Source: Bacillus sp. FJAT-45350
GTDB taxonomy: Bacteria > Bacillota > Bacilli > Bacillales > NISU01
Length of the DNA: 64,000 nucleotides
Assembly (NCBI RefSeq): GCF_002335805.1
Contig: NZ_NISU01000001.1
Location: forward strand, 1,124,079 to 1,188,078
Direction: 5' to 3'
The position numbers were made by a program, and so were the translations under genes. Shown one piece after another: positions 51,294-60,290 of this stretch. Numbering within the stretch: position 1 is the stretch's first letter; each line of letters begins with the position of its first letter. A model generated the notes under the pieces. That model made no database searches, was not told the origin of the DNA, and saw only the letters and a list, made by a program, of their open reading frames with translations.

Positions 51294-52361
51294 ATGGTGA
51301 ACAGTCTCAACTTAACAAATTTTCATGAACGTGAATTACACCCTTTTTTAAATTATTATTTATATCATGAATTAGAAATTGCAGCAAAAACGATTTATCA
51401 GGAACGTTCTATAAATACGACAAAAGGTGAAAATGAGTGGATTCACCCGGATATGGTTGGATATAGTATTACAACATCGAACTGGAGCGAAAAAGTCGTC
51501 TCCCTTGCTGAACACTATAATATATCTAAGGTAGTTTTGTATTCTTTCGAGCTTAAAAAGGAAATCACCATGTCGAATTTGCGAGAGGTCTTTTTCCAAG
51601 CTGTTTCTAATTCAAGCTGGGCCAATGAAGGATATTTAGTAGCAGCACAAATAAATACTGATGATATAAAGCTAATGCAGAAAATGGCTCGTTTATCAAA
51701 CTCTTTTGGAATTGGCATTATTCAATTGAACTTAGTAGACCCTAGTGCTTCTAAAATACTTTTAAGTGCAAAAAGAACAGATGAAATCGATGGGGATACG
51801 GTTAACAATCTTTTTGAGATTAATAAGGATTTTAAAGATTTTTTATCTGATGTAGAAAGCGGAGTAAAGATAAATCGGGTAGTGCATTACCATTTAGATG
51901 AGGTAAAGACCCTAAATGAATTAAAGGGCGTATTAGCGAGCTTAGAAGAAAATGAGGTAACGCCTGACATACCTGTACAAGATACAACTCACTTAAATGA
52001 TACAACAGAAGTATTAAGTTGGAATGATAATGTAACTGGTAAAAAACCAATGAGTATAGTGATAGAAGAAAAGGTATATGAAGCCACTAGCTGGAAACAA
52101 ATTTATATTATTTTCTGTAAATACCTTTGTATTGTTAATCTAGAACGGTTTAAGAATACAAAGTTAAAAGGAAAGAAACGGGCTTACTTTTCAAGTAAGG
52201 ATAATGAATTACGAGTTGCTTATTATTTAGAAGAAGCAGAATTATATATGGAAGTAAACCTAAGTGCACAATCCATTATCAAAAATATCCGGGCTCTAAT
52301 GGTAGAGTTTAATATGGGCTCTGATAGTGTGAGGATTGTCTTGGAACATAGTTCAAATTAA
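51294..52361 (+). CDS. HrgA-like restriction-associated protein
   Basis: This is a 355-residue protein. The N-terminal half matches the HrgA/COG2958 type: FHERELHPFLNYYLYHELEI, IHPDMVGYSI, KVVLYSFELKKEI, REVFFQAVSNSSWANEGYLV. This is a PD-(D/E)XK-like fold with a conserved Glu-Leu-Lys-Lys. The C-terminal half is a separate domain (ATSWKQIYIIFCKYLC). ATG 51294 follows AGAGAGGTG closely; GTG 51297 is an alternative. HrgA-like genes often accompany restriction genes; the McrC remnant just upstream fits that. Confidence 0.7.
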   Translation: MVNSLNLTNFHERELHPFLNYYLYHELEIAAKTIYQERSINTTKGENEWIHPDMVGYSITTSNWSEKVVSLAEHYNISKVVLYSFELKKEITMSNLREVFFQAVSNSSWANEGYLVAAQINTDDIKLMQKMARLSNSFGIGIIQLNLVDPSASKILLSAKRTDEIDGDTVNNLFEINKDFKDFLSDVESGVKINRVVHYHLDEVKTLNELKGVLASLEENEVTPDIPVQDTTHLNDTTEVLSWNDNVTGKKPMSIVIEEKVYEATSWKQIYIIFCKYLCIVNLERFKNTKLKGKKRAYFSSKDNELRVAYYLEEAELYMEVNLSAQSIIKNIRALMVEFNMGSDSVRIVLEHSSN

Positions 52362-52406
52362 ATCATCTACTACGTAGTAAGCCTCTGTATGATTTCATGG
52401 CATATA

Positions 52407-52478
52407 TCCGTCAAATCTATCGATAGAGCTCGTCTAACTGAACGTAACGTTGATGAGACCGAATTGCCATTGGCTTAA
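52407..52478 (+). pseudogene. DUF2922 C-terminal remnant
   Basis: The frame encodes SVKSIDRARLTERNVDETEL and PLA before a stop, the last 23 residues of a DUF2922 protein like the one at 32308. The rest is missing. Confidence 0.75.
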
Positions 52479-52555
52479 TAAGGACGTAATGCAAGCGAGA
52501 GAAGGCATAATGTCTTCTCTTTTTTACTACCAGAAAATAGCTTAATCGAGGAAGT

Positions 52556-52638
52556 GCAATGGCTTCGCACACTACACGTCTAACAACAGAAAATCACTGT
52601 CGTTAGACTCAAAACAAGGTAGTGGCTACGCTCATTGC
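52556..52638 (+). other. Three-part stem structure before yvrJ (copy 2)
   Basis: It has the same GCAATG/CATTGC, CACTAC/GTAGTG and GTCTAACAACAG/CTGTCGTTAGAC arms as copy 1; the last arm has one A-C mismatch. Confidence 0.5.
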
Positions 52639-52682
52639 TTTAAGTAAAAAAAAATTCATATTTTACTATAGGAGGGATACGC

Positions 52683-52865
52683 ATGGACTGGATTACGATG
52701 GTGGCAGAAGTGAGCTTTCCAATTCTAGTAACGTTCTACTTGCTTAATAGAATTGAAAGCAAGTTAGAACACCTTTCCCGTACAATTTCAGAACTTGCTA
52801 AGCAAGTGAATACGAGTAATGACCACAATCCAAAGCTCATTCATGGAAATAGAAGCTCAATTTGA
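52683..52865 (+). CDS. yvrJ: YvrJ-family small membrane protein (second copy)
   Basis: The 60-residue product appears identical to that of 32732, with only silent base changes seen. GGAGGG precedes the ATG by 7 bases and the terminator at 52851-52878 covers the stop. Function is unknown. Confidence 0.85.
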   Translation: MDWITMVAEVSFPILVTFYLLNRIESKLEHLSRTISELAKQVNTSNDHNPKLIHGNRSSI

Positions 52866-52993
52866 GCTTCTATTTTTTATATACATATAAATATAGATAG
52901 TAAAAGTAGGATCGAACAGTACAAGCTTAATACTTTGAACTCATGCTAAACCTAAGTGGAAAATAGAAAAACACAAAGAATAAACCCTCGCAC

Positions 52994-53202
52994 CTAAGCA
53001 GTATTCCCAGAATTTGATTTAGTCTCCATCTGCCACTTCGATAATGTCTCACATAATTTATTAAGCAGTTCCCTCGGATAACGTTCCATATTTATCATTG
53101 TATAATCGGCAAACATTCTCGTATGCCCAGTCAATATCTTCGGAAAGCCTACGTATCGACACGCCTTTAGTATCGCAAAGGGGTTTTTGCGGGTAGTGAC
53201 GG
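52994..53202 (-). pseudogene. C-terminal remnant of an unknown protein
   Basis: A minus-strand frame without a start reads RKNPFAILKACRYVGFPKIL, then TGHTRMFADYTMINMERYPR and LLNKLCETLSKWQ before a stop. The composition is protein-like. I do not recognise the family. Confidence 0.35.
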
Positions 53203-53299
53203 GAGAACAGAACAGGTATTAGGTCGTCTATTTACACTTTGATTTTTTGTGTTATTTTGGAGGAAATTTCATCACTAGAATTGATAAAATTTGTCGCAG

Positions 53300-53335
53300 A
53301 TGTCTAACTCCAGCGCCTAGCCCCTCGAGCTCACC
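53300..53335. repeat. Dispersed Bacillus-type intergenic repeat fragment
   Basis: GATGTCTAACTCCAGCGCCT, then AGCCCCTCGAGCTC. This GC-rich string stands out from its AT-rich surroundings and resembles a short repeat I know from intergenic regions of many Bacillaceae. Only one copy is seen here. Confidence 0.4.
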
Positions 53336-53479
53336 TGCAAGTTCCTTTCTTCGGTATCAAAATATATCATTTTTAGATATAAACACTTAATTACATTGAT
53401 TAATAAGTATTCAAATAAACCATATTTGTGTATCGAAAATCTAGGAAAAGGACAAGACTCTATACTTTTTATCCCGTCT

Positions 53480-53592
53480 AACTGGTGCTAGGACTCCCAC
53501 TTCAAGGCTTTGAGAAGTGGGAGATAAGTGCCAGTAACAACCCGATTGGTTCAACTATATTAAGTGGGGGATGAAAGAAAAGCCCACTTAAT
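53480..53592 (+). repeat. Pair of strong hairpins, possible IS200/IS605 end remnant
   Basis: Hairpin A is CTCCCACTTC/GAAGTGGGAG (53494-53523) inside a longer imperfect stem. Hairpin B is ATTAAGTGGG/CCCACTTAAT (53559-53592). Their arms share CCCACTT/AAGTGGG, so they could also pair with each other. Subterminal hairpins of this kind mark IS200/IS605 elements, but no tnpA or tnpB is present. It could instead act on cwlJ, 100 bases downstream. Confidence 0.4.
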
Positions 53593-53697
53593 GAAGTTTC
53601 ATTTTATAAGCAATTTCTAAGTTTTGGGCTGGTTGGCAAGTTACCAAAGCTAACCCCGGGCAATAGATTACTTGTATAGGCTGAAGGGGGTGAGAAA

Positions 53698-54174
53698 ATG
53701 GGTAGGCGAATAAAGCATACTGAACGTGACGTGGATGCATTAGCAAGGCTCATGCTAGCGGAGGCGGTCGGTGAGGGAGCCGAAGGGATGGACTTGGTAG
53801 GAACGGTTGTGGCCAATCGGGTCGAGGCAGATTGTGAGCCGGACTTCAGAAATTTGCGCACTATCAAACATGCCATCTATCAAACCATTCCGGGAACTGG
53901 AATTCCTCATTTCGAGCCTGTTTTAAATGGAGCATTGTATACACAGCGTCCCAATGAAGAAGACCTCCAAAGGGCCAGGAATTTGTTGAATGGTCATAGG
54001 AATCCTCGAGCGAGAATGAATTTGTGGTTTTTTAATCCGAGTCCGGGGCAAGCATACCGCGATCCTTGTACCCCTACGATGCCAAGATCCCCCATGACGC
54101 AGTTCGAATTTGCTTACAAGAATCATTGCTTCTATGTCGCTGTTCCGGGCTACTGCCCAGAGTTTTATAGATGA
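53698..54174 (+). CDS. cwlJ: Spore cortex-lytic hydrolase CwlJ
   Basis: This 158-residue SleB/CwlJ-type hydrolase helps degrade spore cortex peptidoglycan during germination. LARLMLAEAVGEG holds the catalytic Glu (Glu22), followed by GTVVANRVEADC and FEPVLNGALY. There is no signal peptide, as for CwlJ, which is placed in the spore coat by the mother cell. ATG 53698 follows AGGGGGTG. gerQ follows 24 bases later, and GerQ is needed for CwlJ to localise. The base composition is richer in G and C than the neighbours. Confidence 0.92.
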   Translation: MGRRIKHTERDVDALARLMLAEAVGEGAEGMDLVGTVVANRVEADCEPDFRNLRTIKHAIYQTIPGTGIPHFEPVLNGALYTQRPNEEDLQRARNLLNGHRNPRARMNLWFFNPSPGQAYRDPCTPTMPRSPMTQFEFAYKNHCFYVAVPGYCPEFYR

Positions 54175-54198
54175 AGTAATTAAGGAGATGATTTTTTC

Positions 54199-54663
54199 AT
54201 GACATATGGAAACTCTAGTTATTATCCGATGAACTATTCTGCTGGTTTTTATCCCACTCCGATGATGGGGGGGGATACCGCACAACAACCAAGCGGCTTC
54301 CCGGCGGATATGCCTTCCGGACCTGCGTATTCTGTGCCAGTGGTTCCGATGGGGACTGGGCAGCAGCTACCGACAGGCGTGGTGGAAGAATCATTTATCG
54401 AAAATATCCTGCGTTTCAACAAAGGGAAAGTTGGTACATTTTACTTTACTTACCAAGGTAACAACGAATGGAATGCAATGGTTTACCACGGGCGTGTTGA
54501 AACCGCTGGCCGTGACCATATCATCATTAGCAACCCCACCACCGGTAAACGCTACCTGCTATTGATGGCAAATCTTGACTGGGTAGAATTTGAAGATCGA
54601 ATCAACTATCCTCACGTGGAAATTAGTCCAGCTGTCCAGGCATCCTTGGATACATCGGAGTGA
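54199..54663 (+). CDS. gerQ: Spore coat protein GerQ
   Basis: This is a 154-residue coat protein. The first 70 residues are rich in Tyr, Pro and Gly (YGNSSYYPMNYSAGFYPTPM); the C-terminal GerQ domain has FIENILRFNKGKVGTFYFTY and RDHIIISNPTTGKRYLLLMA. It is needed for CwlJ in the coat and is cross-linked by transglutaminase in B. subtilis. ATG 54199 follows AAGGAG. A strong terminator follows. Confidence 0.92.
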   Translation: MTYGNSSYYPMNYSAGFYPTPMMGGDTAQQPSGFPADMPSGPAYSVPVVPMGTGQQLPTGVVEESFIENILRFNKGKVGTFYFTYQGNNEWNAMVYHGRVETAGRDHIIISNPTTGKRYLLLMANLDWVEFEDRINYPHVEISPAVQASLDTSE

Positions 54664-54693
54664 TGTTGTAGAACTCTAAAAATGCGGCTTTTG

Positions 54694-54730
54694 GGAAGAC
54701 GGTGTAATCGACACCGTCTTCCTTTTATTT
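54694..54730 (+). terminator. Terminator after gerQ
   Basis: GGAAGACGGTGT (54694-54705) pairs perfectly with ACACCGTCTTCC (54711-54722), then TTTTATTTT. The stretch to 54992 has no gene. Confidence 0.9.
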
Positions 54731-54932
54731 TGGTTAATTTTCTTTAGGTCTTCTATAAAAAAACAAACAAATTTATAAGTGGATAAAAAATTCTGAATAT
54801 TAATGGACGATCGTAAATAATATTAAACAAAATCAACAAAAAACAAAATAATTCCACAAGTAAAAATGTTACTTAATGTGGAGTTCGTAAAACTAATTAG
54901 TTAAATGAGTAGAGGTCTTAAGTATTAAATGA

Positions 54933-54944
54933 ACTTCATGAAGT
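54933..54944. promoter_or_regulatory. Palindrome before the microcompartment operon
   Basis: ACTTCATGAAGT is a perfect 12-base palindrome 48 bases upstream of the DeoR-type regulator start; it may be its operator. Confidence 0.35.
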
Positions 54945-54992
54945 AGAATTGAGAAAATCAAAATACTAGATAAATATATGTAGGTGAGTCTT

Positions 54993-55760
54993 ATGTCAAT
55001 TTCATTTGAAAAAAGAAAAGATATTATCATGGACATTATTCACAAGGATGATCGTGTAAGAATTATAGATTTAATAAAGGTTCTTGGTGTTTCAGGAGAA
55101 ACCGTAAGACGAGATCTAGACAGGATGGAAAAAGAAAATTTATTAAAAAAGGTTCATGGTGGTGCTGTTAGAGAGAAAGGAGGATCTCAAGAAGCTCCCT
55201 TCGATAAAAAATCAATGGTGAAGTCCGAAGAAAAGCAAATGATCTGTAAAGCTGCAGCGGAATTAGTTGAGGATGGCGATATTATATTCATAGGTCATGG
55301 GACAACACCATTAGAAATGGTTCATTACTTAAAGGAAAAGAAAGGAGTAATCATCATTACGCCTTCAATGCCGATTCTTTTATTATGCCTCGAAGTCTTT
55401 GAGGGAAGAGTGATTTTTACAGGTGGAGAATTAGTACGAGAACAAAAATTAACGGCAGGACCAATAGCTGAAAATGTCATAGGTGAATTAAAGGCAAATA
55501 AAGCATTTATTGCAGCAGGTGGGATTTCTGCAAAAAGTGGAGTAACCGATTACGATTTATATGGTGCTACCCTTTCACGTAAAATGATGGAACGTGCTGA
55601 CGAGGTTATTGTTCTAGCTGATAACACGAAGTTTGGTAAGACTACTTTTGCACATATTGCTTCACTATCTGAAATCTCCATTGTTGTTTCTGATAGTGGT
55701 TTTCCGAAAGAATGGGAGAAAATACTGGATTCATTTGAAGTTAACACAGTTGTAGGATAA
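54993..55760 (+). CDS. DeoR-family transcriptional regulator
   Basis: This is a 255-residue repressor. The N-terminal HTH is IDLIKVLGVSGETVRRDLDR with the KVHGGA wing. The C-terminal DeoRC sugar-phosphate-isomerase-like domain contains GTTPLEMVHYL and DNTKFGKTTFA. ATG 54993 follows TAGGTG; the GTG at 54984 overlaps that site. It is the first gene of the amino-alcohol microcompartment locus. DeoR proteins usually sense phosphorylated compounds, which would suit a phosphorylated amino alcohol made by the kinase in this operon. Confidence 0.88.
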   Translation: MSISFEKRKDIIMDIIHKDDRVRIIDLIKVLGVSGETVRRDLDRMEKENLLKKVHGGAVREKGGSQEAPFDKKSMVKSEEKQMICKAAAELVEDGDIIFIGHGTTPLEMVHYLKEKKGVIIITPSMPILLLCLEVFEGRVIFTGGELVREQKLTAGPIAENVIGELKANKAFIAAGGISAKSGVTDYDLYGATLSRKMMERADEVIVLADNTKFGKTTFAHIASLSEISIVVSDSGFPKEWEKILDSFEVNTVVG

Positions 55761-55801
55761 AGGTTTCTTACAAATTCAAAAGTAGAAATAAAGGAGACAA
55801 G

Positions 55802-57052
55802 ATGATGTTCAATCTACCAAAAGAACATGTACTCAAACAATCGATAGACTGGTGGAATCCTGGTAAAACTCGTCAATGGCAAGAAGATGGTATTGATTTT
55901 GTTATGGGGAAGAGAGAAGGTTATTACGTATATGACATGCATGGGAAAAGATTGATGAACCTTCATCTAAATGGTGGAACTTTCAATCTTGGACATCGAA
56001 ATCCTGAAATTATTGAAACGTTAACAGAAGCTCTTGACTATTTCGATTTAGGAAATCATCACTTTCCTTCAATAGGACGTGCAAAACTTTCGGAGGCTCT
56101 TGCGAAAACAACTCCAGATAGTGTACGTTATTCGATCTTTGCAAGTGGAGGAAGTGAAGCAATTGATGCTGCTATTAAATGTTCACGCTATGCTACGAAG
56201 AGAAAAAAAGTAGTTTCTATTCAAAATGGTTATCATGGCCATAGTGGTTTAGCAGTTTCCCTAGGGCATGTGCGCTATTCTGGACCATTTTTAAGTGAAG
56301 GTGAGCCCGGTTTATTTATACAAGTACCTTTTAATGATTTAGATGCTATGGAGAGTGCGCTTAAAGAAGAAAATGTAGCTTGTGTTGTAATTGAAACCGT
56401 TCCAGCTACATATGGGTTCCCTATGCCAAATCCTAGGTATTTAAAGCGAGTAAAAGAACTTTGTGAAAGGTATGGAACGCTTTATGTTGCTGATGAAGTA
56501 CAAACCGGTCTTATGAGAAGTGGCAAGATGTGGGGTATTGAACATTATAGTGTTCAACCTGATATTCTTGTGACTGCGAAGGGACTAAGTGGAGGAATTT
56601 ATCCAATTGCCGCAACGATTGTAAGTGAACAGGCTGGAGGATGGATGCATGAAGATGGTTTAGCCCATATCTCTACCTTTGGTGGCTCTGAACTAGGCTG
56701 TATTGTAGCTTCCAAAGTATTGGAAATCTCTAGTAGGCCGGAAGTAATAAAGAATGTAGAATATGTATCTAGATATTTAAGAACTGGGTTAGAAAGAATT
56801 AAAGAAACCTATTCTGATTATTTTGTGGGAATTCGTCAGCTAGGTGTAATAATGGGACTTGAGTTTAGGGAGAAAGATTCAGCAAAAGATGTCATGCGTG
56901 AACTTTACAAAAATGGAGTTTGGGCTATTTATTCTATGTTAGATACGAAGGTACTCCAATTCAAACCAGGTCTGTTGCTAGATAAAGAGTATTGTGATGA
57001 TTTATTAGAACGTTGCGAAAAAAGTATTAAGGAAGCAGCGTCTAACAGATAA
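55802..57052 (+). CDS. Class III PLP enzyme, probable amino-alcohol-phosphate phospholyase
   Basis: This 416-residue fold-type I class III aminotransferase-like enzyme has the PLP lysine in TAKGLSGG (about residue 259), VADEVQTG (PLP Asp) and NGYHGHSG. AAGGAG precedes the ATG pair at 55802/55805. Class III enzymes include ethanolamine-phosphate phospholyases, which release acetaldehyde, ammonia and phosphate. Its place beside an APH-type kinase and an ethanolamine-type permease in a microcompartment operon points to that activity rather than transamination. This is inference; a transaminase role cannot be excluded. Confidence 0.78.
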   Translation: MMFNLPKEHVLKQSIDWWNPGKTRQWQEDGIDFVMGKREGYYVYDMHGKRLMNLHLNGGTFNLGHRNPEIIETLTEALDYFDLGNHHFPSIGRAKLSEALAKTTPDSVRYSIFASGGSEAIDAAIKCSRYATKRKKVVSIQNGYHGHSGLAVSLGHVRYSGPFLSEGEPGLFIQVPFNDLDAMESALKEENVACVVIETVPATYGFPMPNPRYLKRVKELCERYGTLYVADEVQTGLMRSGKMWGIEHYSVQPDILVTAKGLSGGIYPIAATIVSEQAGGWMHEDGLAHISTFGGSELGCIVASKVLEISSRPEVIKNVEYVSRYLRTGLERIKETYSDYFVGIRQLGVIMGLEFREKDSAKDVMRELYKNGVWAIYSMLDTKVLQFKPGLLLDKEYCDDLLERCEKSIKEAASNR

Positions 57053-57086
57053 AATAATCAAACTTTTAAAAGAAAGGGGTAGTATT

Positions 57087-58106
57087 ATGAGTAATTCCCA
57101 CTATGAGCCAATGAAACATTTAATCGAACATTTTCATTTGATAAGTCGACTAGCAATTTTTAAGTATCCAAATCATGATGATTTAGAAGTAAAGCTCTTG
57201 GATTATTCCGAAAACGCTACTTATTTGGTAAAAAACAAGAAAAATAACGAGAAAATGATTTTACGAGTTTGTCGACCTAATTATCACAAGAAAGGACAAA
57301 TTAAAAGCGAGATAGAGTGGATGCTAGATATCGATAAAAACTCAGAAGTAGAGGTATCTTCCCCTATTCAAGGGAGAGATGGCGAGTATGTTCAAAGTGT
57401 CATTAGTCCTATAGATAACAATGAGTATTATTGTACGATGTATACCTTTCTTGAAGGCGAAGCACCTGATGAAAGTGATGAGGTAAATTTAATAAAACAA
57501 TTTGAATTGTTAGGAGAAGTTACTGCTTCATTACACAATCATTCTGAGTCGTGGGATCGTGTCAATAGAATTGACCGTGACCCGTGGAATTACGAAACTA
57601 TTCTTGGTGACAATCCAAAATGGGGCAAATGGGAGGATGGGAAGGCGATAACTCCGGAAAGAAAACTACTCTTTCAAAAGGTGTCCAATACAATTAAGAA
57701 AAGGTTAGAATTATTCGGTACATCAAAAGACCGCTACGGTTTAATTCATGCTGATTTAAGGTTAGCCAATTTATTAGTTCATGATAATCAAATTAAAGTT
57801 ATAGATTTTGATGATTGTGGATTTGGTTGGTATTTATTTGATATTGGCTCAGCATTAAGTTTTATTGAGCATAAGCCTTATGTACCTGAGTTAGTTAAGG
57901 CATGGGTTAAAGGTTATCGAAAAAAACGAACCCTTTCATTAAAAGACGAGAAGGAAATTCCAACATTTATAATGATGAGGAGGCTTATGCTAATCTCCTG
58001 GATAGGTAGTCGTGATAATGAAACTACTAGAAAACTAGGAGAAACCTATACCATTCAGACAGATAATTTAGCAAATCAGTATTTGAAAGTGTTTAAAAAC
58101 AACTAA
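57087..58106 (+). CDS. APH-family kinase, probable amino alcohol kinase
   Basis: This is a 339-residue protein-kinase-like phosphotransferase. The N-lobe lysine is in EKMILRVCRP; the Brenner motif is IHADLRLANLLV (about 220-231, Asp base and Asn), and the metal Asp is in VIDFDDCGFG. Homologues phosphorylate aminoglycosides, choline, homoserine or amino alcohols. Between the class III PLP enzyme and an ethanolamine-type permease it most likely makes ethanolamine phosphate or 1-amino-2-propanol phosphate. The ribosome site AGAAAGGGG is strong. Confidence 0.8.
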   Translation: MSNSHYEPMKHLIEHFHLISRLAIFKYPNHDDLEVKLLDYSENATYLVKNKKNNEKMILRVCRPNYHKKGQIKSEIEWMLDIDKNSEVEVSSPIQGRDGEYVQSVISPIDNNEYYCTMYTFLEGEAPDESDEVNLIKQFELLGEVTASLHNHSESWDRVNRIDRDPWNYETILGDNPKWGKWEDGKAITPERKLLFQKVSNTIKKRLELFGTSKDRYGLIHADLRLANLLVHDNQIKVIDFDDCGFGWYLFDIGSALSFIEHKPYVPELVKAWVKGYRKKRTLSLKDEKEIPTFIMMRRLMLISWIGSRDNETTRKLGETYTIQTDNLANQYLKVFKNN

Positions 58107-58166
58107 ATTTTTATAGAACCAGCCTGTATATGCAACTCATAATTCAAATATAAGGAGGAGTCTTTA

Positions 58167-59531
58167 ATGTCGAACACTAAAGATTTAGAGCTCAAGAAAA
58201 CGTTAACGCCCTTTCATCTTTGGGTCATTGGTGTTGGGATCGTAATCTCTGGTAACTTCTTTGGCTGGAATTTTGGATTAGCAGAGTCGGGTTATGTAGG
58301 AATGTTAATTGCAACTGCAATTATGGGTGTCATGTACTGGTTTATGTGTTTAGGTATATCAGAATTGTCTACTGCTTTACCTCATGCTGGAGGACCATAC
58401 TCTTTTGCTAGAAGAGCAATGGGACCGTTAGCTGGGTACTTAACCGGAATCGGAGTCATACTGGAATACTTTATTGCCGCTCCCGTAATTGCCATTGGAA
58501 TTGGAGCCTACATTAGTTTTCTTTTCCCAGTTAGTGCATTAGCCGCAGCAGCTGTCATGTATATCTTTTTTATGATTGTTCACATTTTGGGGATTAAAGA
58601 GTACGCACGTTTAGAAGCTATATTAGTATTTATTTCTTTAGCTCTTCTCGTTCTTATGTATTTTGTAGGTTTACCACAAATTCAAGTTGAGAATTTATTT
58701 GGATCAGGTGGAGAATCGTTAATTCCTGGTGGGTTTCAAGGCATTTGGGCAGCTCTTCCTTATGCTATGTGGTTATTCTTAGCAATTGAAATGCTTCCGA
58801 TGTTATCAGAAGAAACTCGAAATCCGAAAAAAGATATGCCTAAAGGTATCATTTCGGGTATTGTCACGTTAATGATTTTATCAGTATTAACGACGACAGT
58901 AGCTATTGGTCTTGGAGGTATTGAATTATTAGCTACGGCAGAGGACCCACTACCAATTGCAGTAGCTGCAGCTTTCGGTAATACGTATTGGTTAGCTCAA
59001 ATTCTAGCTTCCGTTGGTCTTGTAGGGTTAATTGCCAGTTTCTCGGGAGTTATCCTTGCCTATTCAAGACAAATTTTTGCCTTATCAAGAGCAGGTTATT
59101 TACCTGAAAAATTAGCATCACTACACAAAACGAGAAGAACACCATATCTTGCTATTATTCTACCAGGTATTGTGGGATTAATTTTGGTAGTTATGTTTAA
59201 CCCAGATGATCTCATTTTAATTGCCACATTCGGAGCCCTTGTATCTTATATTTCAATGAACCTTTCCGTATTAATCCTTAGAAAGAAAGAACCTAATTTA
59301 CCACGTGCCTACAAAACACCATTATATCCATTCACTCCAATCGTCTCTCTAATACTCGCTGTTATTGCGATATTTGCTAGTGTATTCGCAAATCTTACCT
59401 TTTTCTTCATAAGTATTTCCATTTTTGTTATAGCTATTGTTTATTATTTTGTTTATGCAAGACACCGAATAAATACGGATGCACCTGAAGAACAAATTCA
59501 CACTATTGATTTTGATCAAGAGAATAAATAA
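58167..59531 (+). CDS. eat: Ethanolamine-type permease (APC superfamily)
   Basis: This is a 454-residue amino acid/polyamine/organocation transporter with 12 membrane helices. WVIGVGIVISGNFFGWNFGL and GISELSTALPHAGGPYSFAR are characteristic of the Eat ethanolamine permease group. ATG 58167 follows AAGGAGGAG. It brings the amino alcohol into the cell for the kinase/phospholyase and EutBC-type routes. The substrate is predicted from similarity and gene context. Confidence 0.87.
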   Translation: MSNTKDLELKKTLTPFHLWVIGVGIVISGNFFGWNFGLAESGYVGMLIATAIMGVMYWFMCLGISELSTALPHAGGPYSFARRAMGPLAGYLTGIGVILEYFIAAPVIAIGIGAYISFLFPVSALAAAAVMYIFFMIVHILGIKEYARLEAILVFISLALLVLMYFVGLPQIQVENLFGSGGESLIPGGFQGIWAALPYAMWLFLAIEMLPMLSEETRNPKKDMPKGIISGIVTLMILSVLTTTVAIGLGGIELLATAEDPLPIAVAAAFGNTYWLAQILASVGLVGLIASFSGVILAYSRQIFALSRAGYLPEKLASLHKTRRTPYLAIILPGIVGLILVVMFNPDDLILIATFGALVSYISMNLSVLILRKKEPNLPRAYKTPLYPFTPIVSLILAVIAIFASVFANLTFFFISISIFVIAIVYYFVYARHRINTDAPEEQIHTIDFDQENK

Positions 59532-59534
59532 GAT

Positions 59535-60290
59535 ATGAAGATTTTTAACAAGGAAATAGAGTGGGTAGTTTTTGATAAAGATGGTACATTAATTGACTTA
59601 CAATCAATTTGGATTCCTTGGCTTAAGAAAATATCAGAAGAAATAAAGCGAAGAGTAGACTTAAAATATGAGGTACTAGAAGATTTAAAACTAATCTTTG
59701 GGGTCATGGAAGAAACACAAATTGACCCTAAAGGTCCTCTTGCAATTGGAAGTATTGATGAAGGAGAAATCTTAGTTGCAGGTTACCTTTACCAGCATGG
59801 AGTATCTTGGGATATGGCCATTTTGATTGCAAAAGAAAGTGTTACAATCGCGAACAAACAACAAAATGATGACAAAATTAAATTGGTTGATGGGGTTAAA
59901 GAAGTACTAGAGATTTTAAAAAACGAAGGAATCAAAATGGGCGTTATTACCGCAGATGACACAGACAAGGCAATATTACATCTAGAGAAGGCTGACATAC
60001 GGTCTTACTTTAAATTTGTTATAGGAAGTGATCTGGTGAAAAGAGGAAAGCCGTATCCTGATATGGCTTTCCTAGCAAAAAATCAATATAACTTAAACCC
60101 TAATAAAGCAGCAATGATCGGAGACACAAATGCTGATATGAAGATGTCAGAATTGGCTAGTATGCCTGTGAGAATTGGTATATCAGATTCTAATGAGGGA
60201 AATATTCATTTGAAAAACGCTTCTCATCATATTCGCTCATATAACGAGCTTATTTCATTACTAGGTAGAAAGGAAGCTAATCATGAATAA
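59535..60290 (+). CDS. HAD-superfamily phosphatase
   Basis: This 251-residue HAD hydrolase has motif I FDKDGTLID (nucleophile Asp), motif II VITADDTD, motif III with Lys in KRGKPYP and motif IV MIGDTNADM. It starts 3 bases after the permease stop and overlaps the next gene, so it is part of the operon. It could remove phosphate from unwanted intermediates such as acyl- or amino-alcohol phosphates; the substrate is unknown. Confidence 0.8.
   Translation: MKIFNKEIEWVVFDKDGTLIDLQSIWIPWLKKISEEIKRRVDLKYEVLEDLKLIFGVMEETQIDPKGPLAIGSIDEGEILVAGYLYQHGVSWDMAILIAKESVTIANKQQNDDKIKLVDGVKEVLEILKNEGIKMGVITADDTDKAILHLEKADIRSYFKFVIGSDLVKRGKPYPDMAFLAKNQYNLNPNKAAMIGDTNADMKMSELASMPVRIGISDSNEGNIHLKNASHHIRSYNELISLLGRKEANHE

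Larger units (their letters stand above)
52410..52894 (+). repeat. DUF2922-yvrJ block, direct repeat copy 2
   Basis: This matches 32456-32941 in order and orientation: DUF2922 tail, terminator, structured stretch, yvrJ and its terminator. See the entry for copy 1. Confidence 0.8.

Noticed and set aside
54723-54992. B12 riboswitch or EutV-type antiterminator leader before the eut operon
   Set aside because: I could not see a B12-box or the paired hairpins with a terminator. Only a short palindrome is present and the regulator is DeoR type.
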